DNA from: Pediococcus pentosaceus
GTDB taxonomy: Bacteria; Bacillota; Bacilli; Lactobacillales; Lactobacillaceae
Reading direction: 5' to 3'
Assembly (NCBI RefSeq): GCF_001437285.1
Contig: NZ_JQBF01000001.1
Span: forward strand, 1 to 64,000
DNA: 64,000 nucleotides
This document shows positions 14,992 to 23,018 of this stretch, piece after piece. Every line of letters begins with the position of its first letter. Within the stretch, counting starts at the first letter, position 1. A program made the translations under genes and the position numbers. The notes beneath the pieces are model-generated. The model made no database searches and had not been told where the DNA came from. It worked only from the letters and a program-made list of their open reading frames with translations.

Positions 14992-16056
14992 TTATCCTCC
15001 AATTACACTTACTGGGTCTAGTTTTAGTACACTTCGTATTGGTAACAAGCCCCCTAACAGCCCTGTGATTACCAATCCTACGGCTACTGATGCAAGGATT
15101 GGAATATCAAATGCCATTGGAACTGCAGCAGGTAAAATAGCAGCTGTAGCAGCTGTTAGAGCCGTTCCAATAATGGTTCCACTAATCACCAAAATTAGTG
15201 ATTGAGCTAACGTGCTCCAAACTAACACGCTACTTGGGATTCCTTGAGCTCGTAAAACGGCATAATTTGGAAGTTTTTGGATAGTAAGGATGTATAGGAA
15301 GATGGCAATGACGATTAAAGAAATGACCATTAAAAATCCTATCATCAGTGAGAAGGTCATATTCTGAGCTGAGTAACCTGGAAGCTTCTCAATAAAGGAT
15401 TTAACTTTGTAAGATTTTAGCGGTTCCTTAACCTTTAAATTCTTAGTTTTAGAAACAATTGCACTAGCCTTAGTCTGTGGTGTAGCATGCTTGAGCGCTT
15501 GCCAATCGGATAATTTCCCATAAATTACTGGTGCAATATTTAACTTCGCATTCTTAGTAAAACCGACAATTTTAAATGCTTTATCTGCATCATTCAATTC
15601 GATTTTATCGCCAAGTCGGTAACCACTTTGTTCGAATTTTTCATCTACCACTACTTCGTGGTCTTGCTTCACTTTATGCCCACTAGTAAGTTTCAAGTCT
15701 TTAGCAATGAATTGATCATTATCAATTCCAACAAAACTAGAAGAAATCTTAGCCTGCTTCCCCTTTTGGTCTTTAGCTACTACCGCAACTTGTCCAATCA
15801 AGGCATCTTTTTTAGTTAATTTTTGGTCTTTTACTTGTTGATCAGTCACCAACGACTGACTTAAATTAACGTTGGCATCTTGGTTTAAAACTACTGTTTC
15901 TACTTTCCAGGAGTTAATGGCATCCGTATTTTGATGAGCTAAACCTAGTGCTAAACTAGTTAAAATAAAAATTAAATAACTAATCAAAACAATCATTCCG
16001 ATAATTAGACTGTATCGTAATTTTTCTTTTTTGATTTCTTTTAAAGCTAGAAACAT
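14992..16056 (-). CDS. hrtB: ABC transporter permease, HrtB-like (FtsX fold)
   Basis: This 354-residue permease has the MacB/FtsX topology: one N-terminal helix (about 17-40), a large extracellular domain (about 41-230), and three C-terminal helices with the FtsX segment LRAQGIPSSVLVW. HrtB proteins are thought to accept heme from the membrane. The gene sits 2 bp after the TetR gene and is coupled to the ATPase. The family and topology are clear; heme as substrate is inferred from operon order and from the operator, and not from any ligand residue I can identify here. Confidence 0.82.
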   Translation of the reverse strand: MFLALKEIKKEKLRYSLIIGMIVLISYLIFILTSLALGLAHQNTDAINSWKVETVVLNQDANVNLSQSLVTDQQVKDQKLTKKDALIGQVAVVAKDQKGKQAKISSSFVGIDNDQFIAKDLKLTSGHKVKQDHEVVVDEKFEQSGYRLGDKIELNDADKAFKIVGFTKNAKLNIAPVIYGKLSDWQALKHATPQTKASAIVSKTKNLKVKEPLKSYKVKSFIEKLPGYSAQNMTFSLMIGFLMVISLIVIAIFLYILTIQKLPNYAVLRAQGIPSSVLVWSTLAQSLILVISGTIIGTALTAATAAILPAAVPMAFDIPILASVAVGLVITGLLGGLLPIRSVLKLDPVSVIGG

Positions 16057-16058
16057 AA

Positions 16059-16562
16059 TTATTCCTCCAGAATTTTTAGGACTTTTTCTAATTGGTGTAA
16101 TCGGGCATCGGTAGTCCCTGGTTCAATCAGTGCGCAACGAATTGTATCGTGGATTAGTGTCATTTCCGCCCACTGTATCTCAGCATGCGGTTCAAGTGGT
16201 GCAACTAATCTGGTCACATAAACTTCGTTGTAGTGATAGTGCATTTGAAATAGCTCGTAATACTTACTATTCTGAGTATTCTTAATAAATTGGCGAGCTT
16301 CATCGACCAAATTTTCGCCACGCCTTTCATTTTGCCGAATTGCCTGGTGGATATCCTGAATTGCGATTTGATATAAATAACGGTAAGCATCTGGTACATC
16401 TTTAAAATAATTATAAAATGCACCACGTGAAATTCCGGCACCTTTCACGATGCGAGCAACTTGTGCTTCTGTAACCGGATGATGCGTGAATTCCAATAAT
16501 AGCGATTCTTCGATGGCCGTTCTTTTATCCGGTTTCAACTTCTGTAAAACATCTGAAGCCAC
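16059..16562 (-). CDS. hrtR: TetR family repressor, HrtR-like heme sensor
   Basis: This 167-residue regulator has an N-terminal TetR helix-turn-helix (VARIVKGAGISRGAFYNYFK, about residues 35-54). The first gene of the operon, it starts with GTG behind GGAGG. Two copies of a TGACACCGTGTCA palindrome flank its promoter. From memory, the Lactococcus HrtR operator is ATGACACAGTGTCAT, differing only at the centre. Lactococcal HrtR is reported to bind heme through His72 and a second His; this protein also has His at position 72 (DIHQAI) and His138 in LIHDTIR. These parallels support heme-responsive autorepression, though the match in numbering could be chance. Function is inferred. Confidence 0.82.
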   Translation of the reverse strand: MASDVLQKLKPDKRTAIEESLLLEFTHHPVTEAQVARIVKGAGISRGAFYNYFKDVPDAYRYLYQIAIQDIHQAIRQNERRGENLVDEARQFIKNTQNSKYYELFQMHYHYNEVYVTRLVAPLEPHAEIQWAEMTLIHDTIRCALIEPGTTDARLHQLEKVLKILEE

Positions 16563-16586
16563 TCCTCCACCTCCTTAAAATAAAAA

Positions 16587-16635
16587 TGACACCGTGTCAA
16601 CAATGCTAGAATAGCACAAAGTGACACCGTGTCAA
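16587..16635 (-). promoter_or_regulatory. hrt-like promoter with two identical operators
   Basis: The perfect palindrome TGACAC-C-GTGTCA occurs at 16622-16634 and 16587-16599, centres 35 bp apart. On the minus strand a consensus -35 TTGACA (16630-16635) overlaps the first copy. A 16-nt spacer leads to -10 TATTCT (16608-16613), and the second copy covers the expected start of transcription. This arrangement allows tight repression. Confidence 0.85.
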
Positions 16636-16645
16636 AATTATTTGC

Positions 16646-18130
16646 TTATTTTTTTAAGTTAACAGTCTGCGTGGCAATTTTCTGGACAAACTCTCGATCA
16701 TGTTCCACCACTAATAAGGTGGGCTTGAACTTCAAAACTAAATTTTGAATTTGCTCCCGTGTGATTACATCTAGGTAATTTAGGGGTTCATCCCAAATAT
16801 ATAGATTGGCTTCTTCACACAGCGACCGAGCTAAGGCAACTTTTCTCTTCTGTCCCATACTCATCTGCTCAATTCGATAATCAAACATCGTACGTTCAAA
16901 ACCCAGTTTTCTCAGCATTGCCAGCAAGTCCTGAACTTCAACTTCCTTTTCGGCAGCAAACTGTTCTAGTGTGCCTTGGAGCTGGTCAAAATCCTGTGGT
17001 AAATATGATATTCGTAAATTTTCGCGTATTTTTAGATTACCTTTAGCAATTAGTTCGTTTTGCCCTAACATTGCCTTAATTAAGGTTGATTTTCCAGAAC
17101 CATTTTCGCCTTGAATAACCATCCGCTCATTCTTCTTTAGTTCAAGATTAAGCGGCTGATTTAATAGTTTTCCAGCTCTTTGTAAAACTAAACTATCCGC
17201 TTCTAGTAAAGCATTGTTTTGGGGTCCGAGATACGGTTGATAATTCAATTGAAGTTCATCCTGAATTTCAATATTCTTTAGTAATTGTTTCTTATCTGTT
17301 AATTTTTTCTCAGCCCGATCCCGAATATTCAAGGCTTTGCTCATCACTTTAGCCGCTTTATGACCTACAAACCCCTTATCCGGAGCACCAGCTTTTTTAC
17401 GTTCCGTTGCTCGGGACCACTCTTGCTTTTGGCGCGTGGCCTGTTCTAATTTTTTTATATCTTTTTTCATCGTGGCATTCAAACTGATTTCACGTTCATC
17501 CACATTGGCACGTTCAGCTGCCCAGGTTTCATAATTCCCCTTAAAGCTGCTAATTTGAGCACGATCAATTGAAATAACATGATCAATAACTTGATTTAAA
17601 AAGTAACGATCATGACTAACCACAATGTATCCTTGTTTTTGTTTTAAATATTTAGCTAAAAGGTCGCGCCCAGCTGCATCCAAATGATTCGTCGGTTCGT
17701 CAATCAATTGAAATGAATTTTGATCTGCAAACATGGCTGCTAAAAGGGCTTTAGTTTGTTGCCCCGGACTTAGTGATGCATAAGTCTGCTCTAAAATTTC
17801 TTCAGCAAGACCAATTTGGTCTAGTTCTCGCTCAACCTCCCAGAAATCAGAGTAATCGCGACCAGTAATTTTCATCAGGACCATTCGCACCGAATCCTGT
17901 GGTTCAGTAATCTTAGCTGGAAAATAATTGAACTTCAGGTTGGTTTCCACTTTTCCCTCATATTCAACCTGATTCTGCAAAATCTTCATCAGCGTCGTTT
18001 TACCACGCCCATTTCTGCCAATCAGACCTAATTTCCAGCTAGCATCGATTTCCAACGCTACTTGGTCAAAAACCGGTTTTATTTGGTTATCGTAGCTAAA
18101 GCTTACGTTTTTTAATTGTATTATTCCCAT
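16646..18130 (-). CDS. ABC-F ribosome protection ATPase, Lsa-like
   Basis: This 494-residue protein has two fused ABC domains and no membrane segment. Domain 1 has GRNGRGKTT, LSPGQQTK and LIDEPTNHLD; domain 2 has GENGSGKST, MSMGQKRK and IWDEPLNYLD. Between them is a long basic, helical linker (about residues 190-300) with REISLNATMKKDIKKLEQ. Size and motifs fit the Lsa group of antibiotic-resistance ABC-F proteins, which free ribosomes from lincosamides, streptogramin A and pleuromutilins. The upstream leader has a short peptide gene and an attenuator, as in other inducible ABC-F genes. The resistance spectrum cannot be read from sequence. Confidence 0.88.
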   Translation of the reverse strand: MGIIQLKNVSFSYDNQIKPVFDQVALEIDASWKLGLIGRNGRGKTTLMKILQNQVEYEGKVETNLKFNYFPAKITEPQDSVRMVLMKITGRDYSDFWEVERELDQIGLAEEILEQTYASLSPGQQTKALLAAMFADQNSFQLIDEPTNHLDAAGRDLLAKYLKQKQGYIVVSHDRYFLNQVIDHVISIDRAQISSFKGNYETWAAERANVDEREISLNATMKKDIKKLEQATRQKQEWSRATERKKAGAPDKGFVGHKAAKVMSKALNIRDRAEKKLTDKKQLLKNIEIQDELQLNYQPYLGPQNNALLEADSLVLQRAGKLLNQPLNLELKKNERMVIQGENGSGKSTLIKAMLGQNELIAKGNLKIRENLRISYLPQDFDQLQGTLEQFAAEKEVEVQDLLAMLRKLGFERTMFDYRIEQMSMGQKRKVALARSLCEEANLYIWDEPLNYLDVITREQIQNLVLKFKPTLLVVEHDREFVQKIATQTVNLKK

Positions 18131-18172
18131 TTATGTCTCCTCTCTTTCGAGGAGTAGTTCGTTTTAAGGCAT

Positions 18173-18202
18173 AAAAAAGCACCAGGTGTGCAGGCCTGAT
18201 GC
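18173..18202 (-). terminator. Attenuator terminator before the ABC-F gene
   Basis: On the minus strand GCATCAGG pairs with CCTGGTGC (one G-U pair) and is followed by six T residues, 40-50 nt before the ABC-F start. Confidence 0.8.
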
Positions 18203-18316
18203 AATACAAAGTGCATAATACCAATAAAAATTTATTTTTGGTCGGCACATCGAATGTATCAAAAACTACAAACTACTCCCGAAAATAAAGAAATCGTCAT
18301 TCCAATATTTCCAAAA

Positions 18317-18340
18317 TTAGTCTGTAATCTTCAATCCCAT
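18317..18340 (-). CDS. Leader peptide MGLKITD of the ABC-F gene
   Basis: This is a 7-codon reading frame (MGLKITD) with AGGAAGGG about 7 nt before its ATG. It lies in the untranslated leader of a putative antibiotic-resistance ABC-F gene, ahead of a terminator. Short leader peptides that stall drug-bound ribosomes control several ABC-F genes. A second in-frame ATG two codons upstream would give MSMGLKITD but spaces poorly. Function is inferred from position. Confidence 0.6.
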   Translation of the reverse strand: MGLKITD

Positions 18341-18455
18341 CGACATCCCTTCCTAATAAACTAGCCTTAGCTTAACAATGAATGCGTTTTTTTCAAGAAA
18401 TATCCCTCTTTGTAATCTGATATTAAAATAAGACCCAAGTTAGTGTAACGCTTAT

Positions 18456-19187
18456 TTATTTAGTCATTAATAATATTCCAAAAATGATTAGCGCCCCATA
18501 CACAAGTTTAATGGCTCTTTCGGGAGCAATTCGCGCTACTAACCAATTACCAAAAGGTACCACTACTAGCAATCCTGGAATAACCATAGCTAATACTTCC
18601 AACGCATCTATCGACCAAAAACCCGCTGCTAGATGGCTTGCAACGACCAAGATTCCCACACATAAAAAATGAGCTTGGAGAATGGCCCGCAGCTGTTGGG
18701 CTGGCCATTTTTTCAAAGTTCCATATACGGCCACTGGCACACCATGGCTGTTGTATGCACTACCTAGTGCGCCTGAAATAATTCCGGTCAAATAATCATA
18801 GCCTTGTGCTTGTAAATGGGGGCGCCCGACTCGACCTGAAAGACTATGCCACAAGCTATAAATCCCGTAAGCAATTAAAAAAATTCCTAAGCCATGTAAC
18901 ACAATTGCGGCAGGAACTTTCTTGATGACTAAAATTCCTAGAGGTACTCCAATTAGTGAACCTGTCATTAATCGACGAACCGCTTTAAAATCAATATGAT
19001 GCCACTCACGAATCGTGGCTGGTAAAGCAACCAGTAAGCCCACCGCTCCGATTAATGCGGTGCTGGTCTGTAGATCAAACCCAATTAATGCCAATAATGG
19101 CATCGAAACTAGAGCTTCCCCAAATCCGAAAACTGTACGCGTTAGTGCTCCAACCCATGCTATTAGTAATACCCCTAAAATAATCAT
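18456..19187 (-). CDS. TauE/SafE family sulfite/organosulfonate exporter-like permease
   Basis: This 243-residue membrane protein has about eight hydrophobic segments and the two internal repeats of the TauE/SafE (DUF81) family. Signature stretches are TRTVFGFGEALVSMPLLAL near the N-terminus and GALGSAYNSHGVPVAVYG in the second half. Family members move sulfite, sulfonates or other small anions; the substrate here is unknown. It stands alone, divergent from a DUF1304 gene and followed on its strand by the ABC-F leader. No neighbour hints at its substrate. Confidence 0.85.
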   Translation of the reverse strand: MIILGVLLIAWVGALTRTVFGFGEALVSMPLLALIGFDLQTSTALIGAVGLLVALPATIREWHHIDFKAVRRLMTGSLIGVPLGILVIKKVPAAIVLHGLGIFLIAYGIYSLWHSLSGRVGRPHLQAQGYDYLTGIISGALGSAYNSHGVPVAVYGTLKKWPAQQLRAILQAHFLCVGILVVASHLAAGFWSIDALEVLAMVIPGLLVVVPFGNWLVARIAPERAIKLVYGALIIFGILLMTK

Positions 19188-19328
19188 TTCAATTCCTCAT
19201 TTCAGTCATTACAAGACTTAATTGTATATGGAAAAAGCAAAATCGACAACGGTGTAAACTAATTTTTAGACGTCGATAAAATTAAGATTTCCATTACCCA
19301 ATTGGTGTTCTTTGACCATTCTACCTTA

Positions 19329-19406
19329 AAATTGAAGTTCATTTTTTGCTTCAAGCTCCATTGCTGAACTTCAATTTAATCAAAAAAGATGCGGATGCGT
19401 TATAAT
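19329..19406 (+). promoter_or_regulatory. DUF1304 promoter region with 13-bp inverted repeat
   Basis: A perfect inverted repeat AAATTGAAGTTCA (19329-19341) / TGAACTTCAATTT (19364-19376) with a 22-nt gap lies just upstream of a consensus TATAAT (19401-19406). It may be an operator for the plus-strand gene, or a hairpin. Confidence 0.45.
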
Positions 19407-19430
19407 GGTGGACACAAGGAGTTGAATATT

Positions 19431-19799
19431 TTGCATATATTAACAGTTATCTTAGTTGCACTCGTAGCCATTGAGCATATTGGCATCATGGGCATTGAAT
19501 TATTGGGTTCTAGTGCATTTCTTGCCAAAACCTTTGAAATTCCCTTAGTGGAAGTTCAACGCCCTCATTTACGAACGGCGTTAGCCAATCAAGGTCTTTA
19601 TAACGGCTTCGTGGCCTTAGCCCTCTTCTTGGCACTCTTTATTCCAACAGGGACTATTATGAAGATGATGCTCATCTTTTTCCTAGCAAGCATTTTTATC
19701 TTAGCAGCATACGGTACTCTCACCGTCGCCAAAAAGATTCTTTTAGTCCAAGGTTTACCCGCCTTGATTACTTTGATTTTGGTATTATTTATTTTCTAA
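19431..19799 (+). CDS. DUF1304 family membrane protein
   Basis: This is a 122-residue protein with four hydrophobic segments and the DUF1304 pattern: IEHIGIMGIELLG near the start, then VQRPHLRTALANQGLYNGFVA split over the second helix. The function of the family is unknown. The start is taken as TTG at 19431 because AAGGAG (19416-19421) is well placed and the -10 TATAAT lies at 19401-19406, so the upstream in-frame ATG at 19389 would precede the transcript. It is a single-gene unit with its own terminator. Confidence 0.82.
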   Translation: MHILTVILVALVAIEHIGIMGIELLGSSAFLAKTFEIPLVEVQRPHLRTALANQGLYNGFVALALFLALFIPTGTIMKMMLIFFLASIFILAAYGTLTVAKKILLVQGLPALITLILVLFIF

Positions 19800-19801
19800 A
19801 T

Positions 19802-19836
19802 AAAAAAGGATAGCCTTAGAGGCTATCCTTTTTTAT
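19802..19836. terminator. Bidirectional terminator between DUF1304 and MFS genes
   Basis: AAAAAAGGATAGCC and GGCTATCCTTTTTT form a stem usable from both strands. It overlaps the end of the MFS gene. Confidence 0.9.
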
Positions 19837-21022
19837 TAGATTCGTATAAAATTGCTTTCCGTTTAGTGCCTTCAATAATGAACGCAATAACTACTAAAAC
19901 AATTAAAATTGTAAATAGTCCTAAACTATAAAGGAAAACAAATGAGGTTGATTCAATTATCATACTACCAACTAAGGGACCGATTGCCCGGCCAGCCGAA
20001 GGAAAAGCACTTGCTAGACCTTGATATTTTCCCTTTTGGTCATAAGGTGAAAGACTGTTAACGATTGCTGGAATCGATGGAAAGGCAATTGCTTCTCCAA
20101 TGGTTAAAACAATCATGGCGATTACAAAGTGGTAATATTCGTGTGCTACGGCTAGAATTCCAAAAGATAGGGTAAAAAATGCAATCCCCAAATAGACTTG
20201 ATGATATGGATCCTTCAGTAAACGTCCCCCTTTGGAGCTGAGAAGCCCTTGAACGATTAAAATGAATAATCCATTGACCGTCCATAAAAAGCTGTATAAA
20301 CGAAGCGGAATGTGCAATTTTAGCATATAGATCGAAACCGTACTATTCCATTGTTGATAGAAAACCCACATAATTACCAAACTAATGAAAAATGCCATGA
20401 TAATTGTCAAGTTAACTTTTGGCATTTTAGTTTTCTCATGATCGTCTTCTTGTACTACTTGAGCAGGGCGATCTTCTTGTGGAATTCGGTAAGTAAAGAA
20501 CGCTACAATGAAAAATACCGTAAACATAATGGTTGCTATGGTGAAAAGCGGCGTGACACTGTGCTTAAATAAAACTCCCACAATAGCAGTACCTAGCATG
20601 ACCCCTAAATTTTGGACGAAATATAGCATGTTAAAAACATATCGGCCATCTTTACTCTTAATTGATGTTCCCATTGAGTTATTTAAGGCAACAATCCAAC
20701 CTGTTCCAAATCCGATTAGTACCAATACAATCGGATATACTGGCCAGCCGTTGAAGAAAATCAACGTAAAGAACGAAATCCAGGTAAATGCAATTCCACC
20801 TAAGATTAAATAATAGCTATCATACTTGTCATAAAGGCGCCCGGCAACAAAAGATCCTAAAATACTAGCAACTGAGTTTAAAAATAAAACAATCCCTGCC
20901 ATTACTAATGAATGGCCTAGTTCTTGGTTCATATAAATTGTTGTTAGTGGCCACACTGAACTCATCGCAATACTATCAATCAAAACTCCTAATAATAACC
21001 ACTTTAATTTTAATTCGCGCAT
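19823..21022 (-). CDS. MFS transporter
   Basis: This 399-residue major facilitator has 12 predicted membrane helices. Between helices 2 and 3 is GRLYDKYDSYYLILGG, a form of the MFS motif A, and a charged central loop (EDRPAQVVQEDDHEKTKMP) follows helix 6. It resembles the DHA1 drug-proton antiporters such as the YttB group, but no substrate can be named. The ATG at 21022 is used because GGGGAGG lies 6 nt upstream; a longer in-frame extension of 27 codons has no ribosome binding site and runs into the dnaB terminator. Confidence 0.85.
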   Translation of the reverse strand: MRELKLKWLLLGVLIDSIAMSSVWPLTTIYMNQELGHSLVMAGIVLFLNSVASILGSFVAGRLYDKYDSYYLILGGIAFTWISFFTLIFFNGWPVYPIVLVLIGFGTGWIVALNNSMGTSIKSKDGRYVFNMLYFVQNLGVMLGTAIVGVLFKHSVTPLFTIATIMFTVFFIVAFFTYRIPQEDRPAQVVQEDDHEKTKMPKVNLTIIMAFFISLVIMWVFYQQWNSTVSIYMLKLHIPLRLYSFLWTVNGLFILIVQGLLSSKGGRLLKDPYHQVYLGIAFFTLSFGILAVAHEYYHFVIAMIVLTIGEAIAFPSIPAIVNSLSPYDQKGKYQGLASAFPSAGRAIGPLVGSMIIESTSFVFLYSLGLFTILIVLVVIAFIIEGTKRKAILYESNKKG

Positions 21023-21046
21023 AATTCCTCCCCTAATTTTTATAAT

Positions 21047-21084
21047 AAAAGACTGATTTAGACTAAAAAGTCTTAAACCAGTCT
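21047..21084 (-). terminator. Terminator after dnaB
   Basis: On the minus strand GACTGGTTTAAGAC pairs with GTCTAAATCAGTC and a T-rich tail follows. Confidence 0.8.
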
Positions 21085-21114
21085 TGAAAATAATGAATCT
21101 CATTTTTCAAATAC

Positions 21115-22512
21115 CTAATGCGCTCCCGCTTCAGGCATATAAGCTAACGAAGAAAATTTATTGTACGACTTAATAAACAACAGATTTACCGTACCACGAG
21201 CCCCACTACGGTTTTTTTCAATGATAACTTCAACGGGACCAACATTTTGATCTTCTTCATCCCGTGGATCTTGGTCTCGATCTGCGTCTTCATTGCCATC
21301 TTCCCGTTCGTAATAATCATCACGGTATAGGAATGCTACAATATCCGCATCCTGTTCAATTGAACCAGATTCACGGATATCAGACATTACCGGGCGCTTA
21401 TCTTGGCGTTGTTCCACTCCACGTGAAAGCTGTGAAAGCGCAATGACCGGTACGCCTAGTTCCTTGGCGAGTTTTTTAAGTTGTCGTGAAATAGCTGAAA
21501 CTTCTTGCTGACGATTTTCTCCAGATCCCTCAATTAGCTGCAAGTAATCTACCACAACTAAGCCAAGGTTTCCTTGCTCTTTAGCTAGACGACGACATTT
21601 CGCACGAATCTCCGACATTTTAATTCCCGGAGTATCATCGATATAGATACTTGCCTTAGCTAAAGAACCCATCGCCACCACTAAATTTTGCCATTCTTCT
21701 TCATTTAGCTGACCGGTTCTTAAATGATTTGCATCAATACTTCCTTCCGCACATAACATACGATTTACCAGCTGTTCAGCTCCCATTTCTAAACTGAAAA
21801 TAGCCACTGATTTATCAGTCTTAGTACCCACATTTTGCGCAATATTTAACGCAAACGCAGTCTTACCGACAGCTGGACGCGCTGCAAGAATAATTAATTC
21901 ATCTGCATGTAATCCAGTAGTAATTTTATCTAACTCTTTAAATCCGGTTGGTAATCCGGTAATCTCATCGTCATTTTGATAAAGACGATCAATTTCTTCC
22001 ATTGAAGTTGTTAAAACATCTGCAATTGGCTTAAAACCCGTTTGATTACGGTTTTCAGCAACATCCATGATTTCACGTTCAGCTTCGTCCAAGATATTAG
22101 CCACATCGTCATCTTGGGTGTAACCTTTTGTAGCAATCGCTGTTGCTGTCTTAATTAATTTTCGTAATAAAGATTTTTCTTGAACAATCTTAGCGTAGTA
22201 GCCGACATTGGCTGCGGTTGGAACTGATCCTGCCAATTCAGCAATGTAAGTAATTCCACCGGCATCTTCGATTTGATTATGTTCTTCAAGTGCATTGTTG
22301 ACTGTCAATGCGTCAATGGCTTCATCCGCATCGTTCAAATCAACCATCACTTTAAAAATAACTTGATGAGCGTGTTTATAAAAATCTTCCGCCGTGACGT
22401 ATTCCATCGCGTCAATCAATGCATCTGAACTTAAGAAAACAGCTCCCAAAACCGCCTTTTCGGCCTCAATGTTTTGCGGAGGCGTTTGATTTTCTAAAAT
22501 ACCGTTGTCCAT
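21115..22512 (-). CDS. dnaB: Replicative DNA helicase DnaB
   Basis: This 465-residue hexameric helicase (DnaC in Bacillus naming) unwinds DNA at the fork. The N-terminal domain starts PPQNIEAEKAVLGAVFL. The RecA-like domain has Walker A ARPAVGKTAFA, Walker B VVVDYLQLIEG, IALSQLSRGVEQR, and the DnaB motif REIS-type segment SDIRESGSIEQDADIVAFLYR (given here as its two halves SDIRESGSIE and QDADIVAFLYR). An acidic insert (REDGNEDADRDQDPRDEED) near the C-terminus is longer than usual. It follows rplI by 48 bp and closes the gdpP-rplI-dnaB operon. Confidence 0.97.
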   Translation of the reverse strand: MDNGILENQTPPQNIEAEKAVLGAVFLSSDALIDAMEYVTAEDFYKHAHQVIFKVMVDLNDADEAIDALTVNNALEEHNQIEDAGGITYIAELAGSVPTAANVGYYAKIVQEKSLLRKLIKTATAIATKGYTQDDDVANILDEAEREIMDVAENRNQTGFKPIADVLTTSMEEIDRLYQNDDEITGLPTGFKELDKITTGLHADELIILAARPAVGKTAFALNIAQNVGTKTDKSVAIFSLEMGAEQLVNRMLCAEGSIDANHLRTGQLNEEEWQNLVVAMGSLAKASIYIDDTPGIKMSEIRAKCRRLAKEQGNLGLVVVDYLQLIEGSGENRQQEVSAISRQLKKLAKELGVPVIALSQLSRGVEQRQDKRPVMSDIRESGSIEQDADIVAFLYRDDYYEREDGNEDADRDQDPRDEEDQNVGPVEVIIEKNRSGARGTVNLLFIKSYNKFSSLAYMPEAGAH

Positions 22513-22560
22513 GTTACTCTCCCGTACGAATTAGACTCTGAGTTGAGAGCCTTAGTAATC

Positions 22561-23013
22561 CTATTGCTCAGCTACATGCACCCGAATCGTTGCTGTTACC
22601 TTTTGGTGTAACTTAACGGGAACGTTTGTGTAGCCCATGCTACGGATGGGGTTGCTCAACTCAATTTTGCGTTTATCAATTTTAATCTTATATTGTTTTT
22701 CAAGGGCCGTAGCGATTTGTTTGTTCGGAATTGAACCAAATAGACGGCCATCTTTTCCAGCCTTGGCTTTGATTTCAACCACGGTCTTATCATCTTCTAA
22801 AACCATTTTAAGCTTTTCAGCATCAGCCAAAATTTCAGCTTCATGCTTAGCTTCGGCCTTTTTTTGACCCTTTAATTCGCTTACCGCAGCGCTTGTAGCA
22901 GCTTTAGCTTTACCATTTTTAATTAAGAAATTTTGAGCGTAACCATCGGAAACGTTCTTAACTTCGCCACGTTTCCCCTTACCTTTGACATCTTCCAAAA
23001 AAATTACTTTCAT
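22561..23013 (-). CDS. rplI: Ribosomal protein bL9
   Basis: This 150-residue protein of the large subunit has the N-terminal RNA-binding domain [20 protein letters not shown] followed by the long connecting helix and the C-terminal domain. The ATG at 23013 is chosen because GAGGAG is about 9 nt upstream; a GTG at 23022 is in frame but too close to it. The start lies 5 bp after the gdpP stop, so the genes are translationally linked. Confidence 0.96.
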   Translation of the reverse strand: MKVIFLEDVKGKGKRGEVKNVSDGYAQNFLIKNGKAKAATSAAVSELKGQKKAEAKHEAEILADAEKLKMVLEDDKTVVEIKAKAGKDGRLFGSIPNKQIATALEKQYKIKIDKRKIELSNPIRSMGYTNVPVKLHQKVTATIRVHVAEQ

Positions 23014-23018
23014 CAGAA

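Larger units (their letters stand above)
18131..18360 (-). promoter_or_regulatory. Attenuation leader of the ABC-F gene
   Basis: The 325-bp gap before the ABC-F gene holds a leader with a 7-codon reading frame (18317-18340), an intrinsic terminator (18173-18202), and a hairpin CTCCTC-GAAA-GAGAGGAG that includes the ribosome binding site. A GGAGTAGTTTGT segment just after the short frame (near 18278) can pair over 12 bp with the region just before that hairpin. Together these fit ribosome stalling on the leader peptide changing the RNA fold to permit read-through. Confidence 0.7.
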
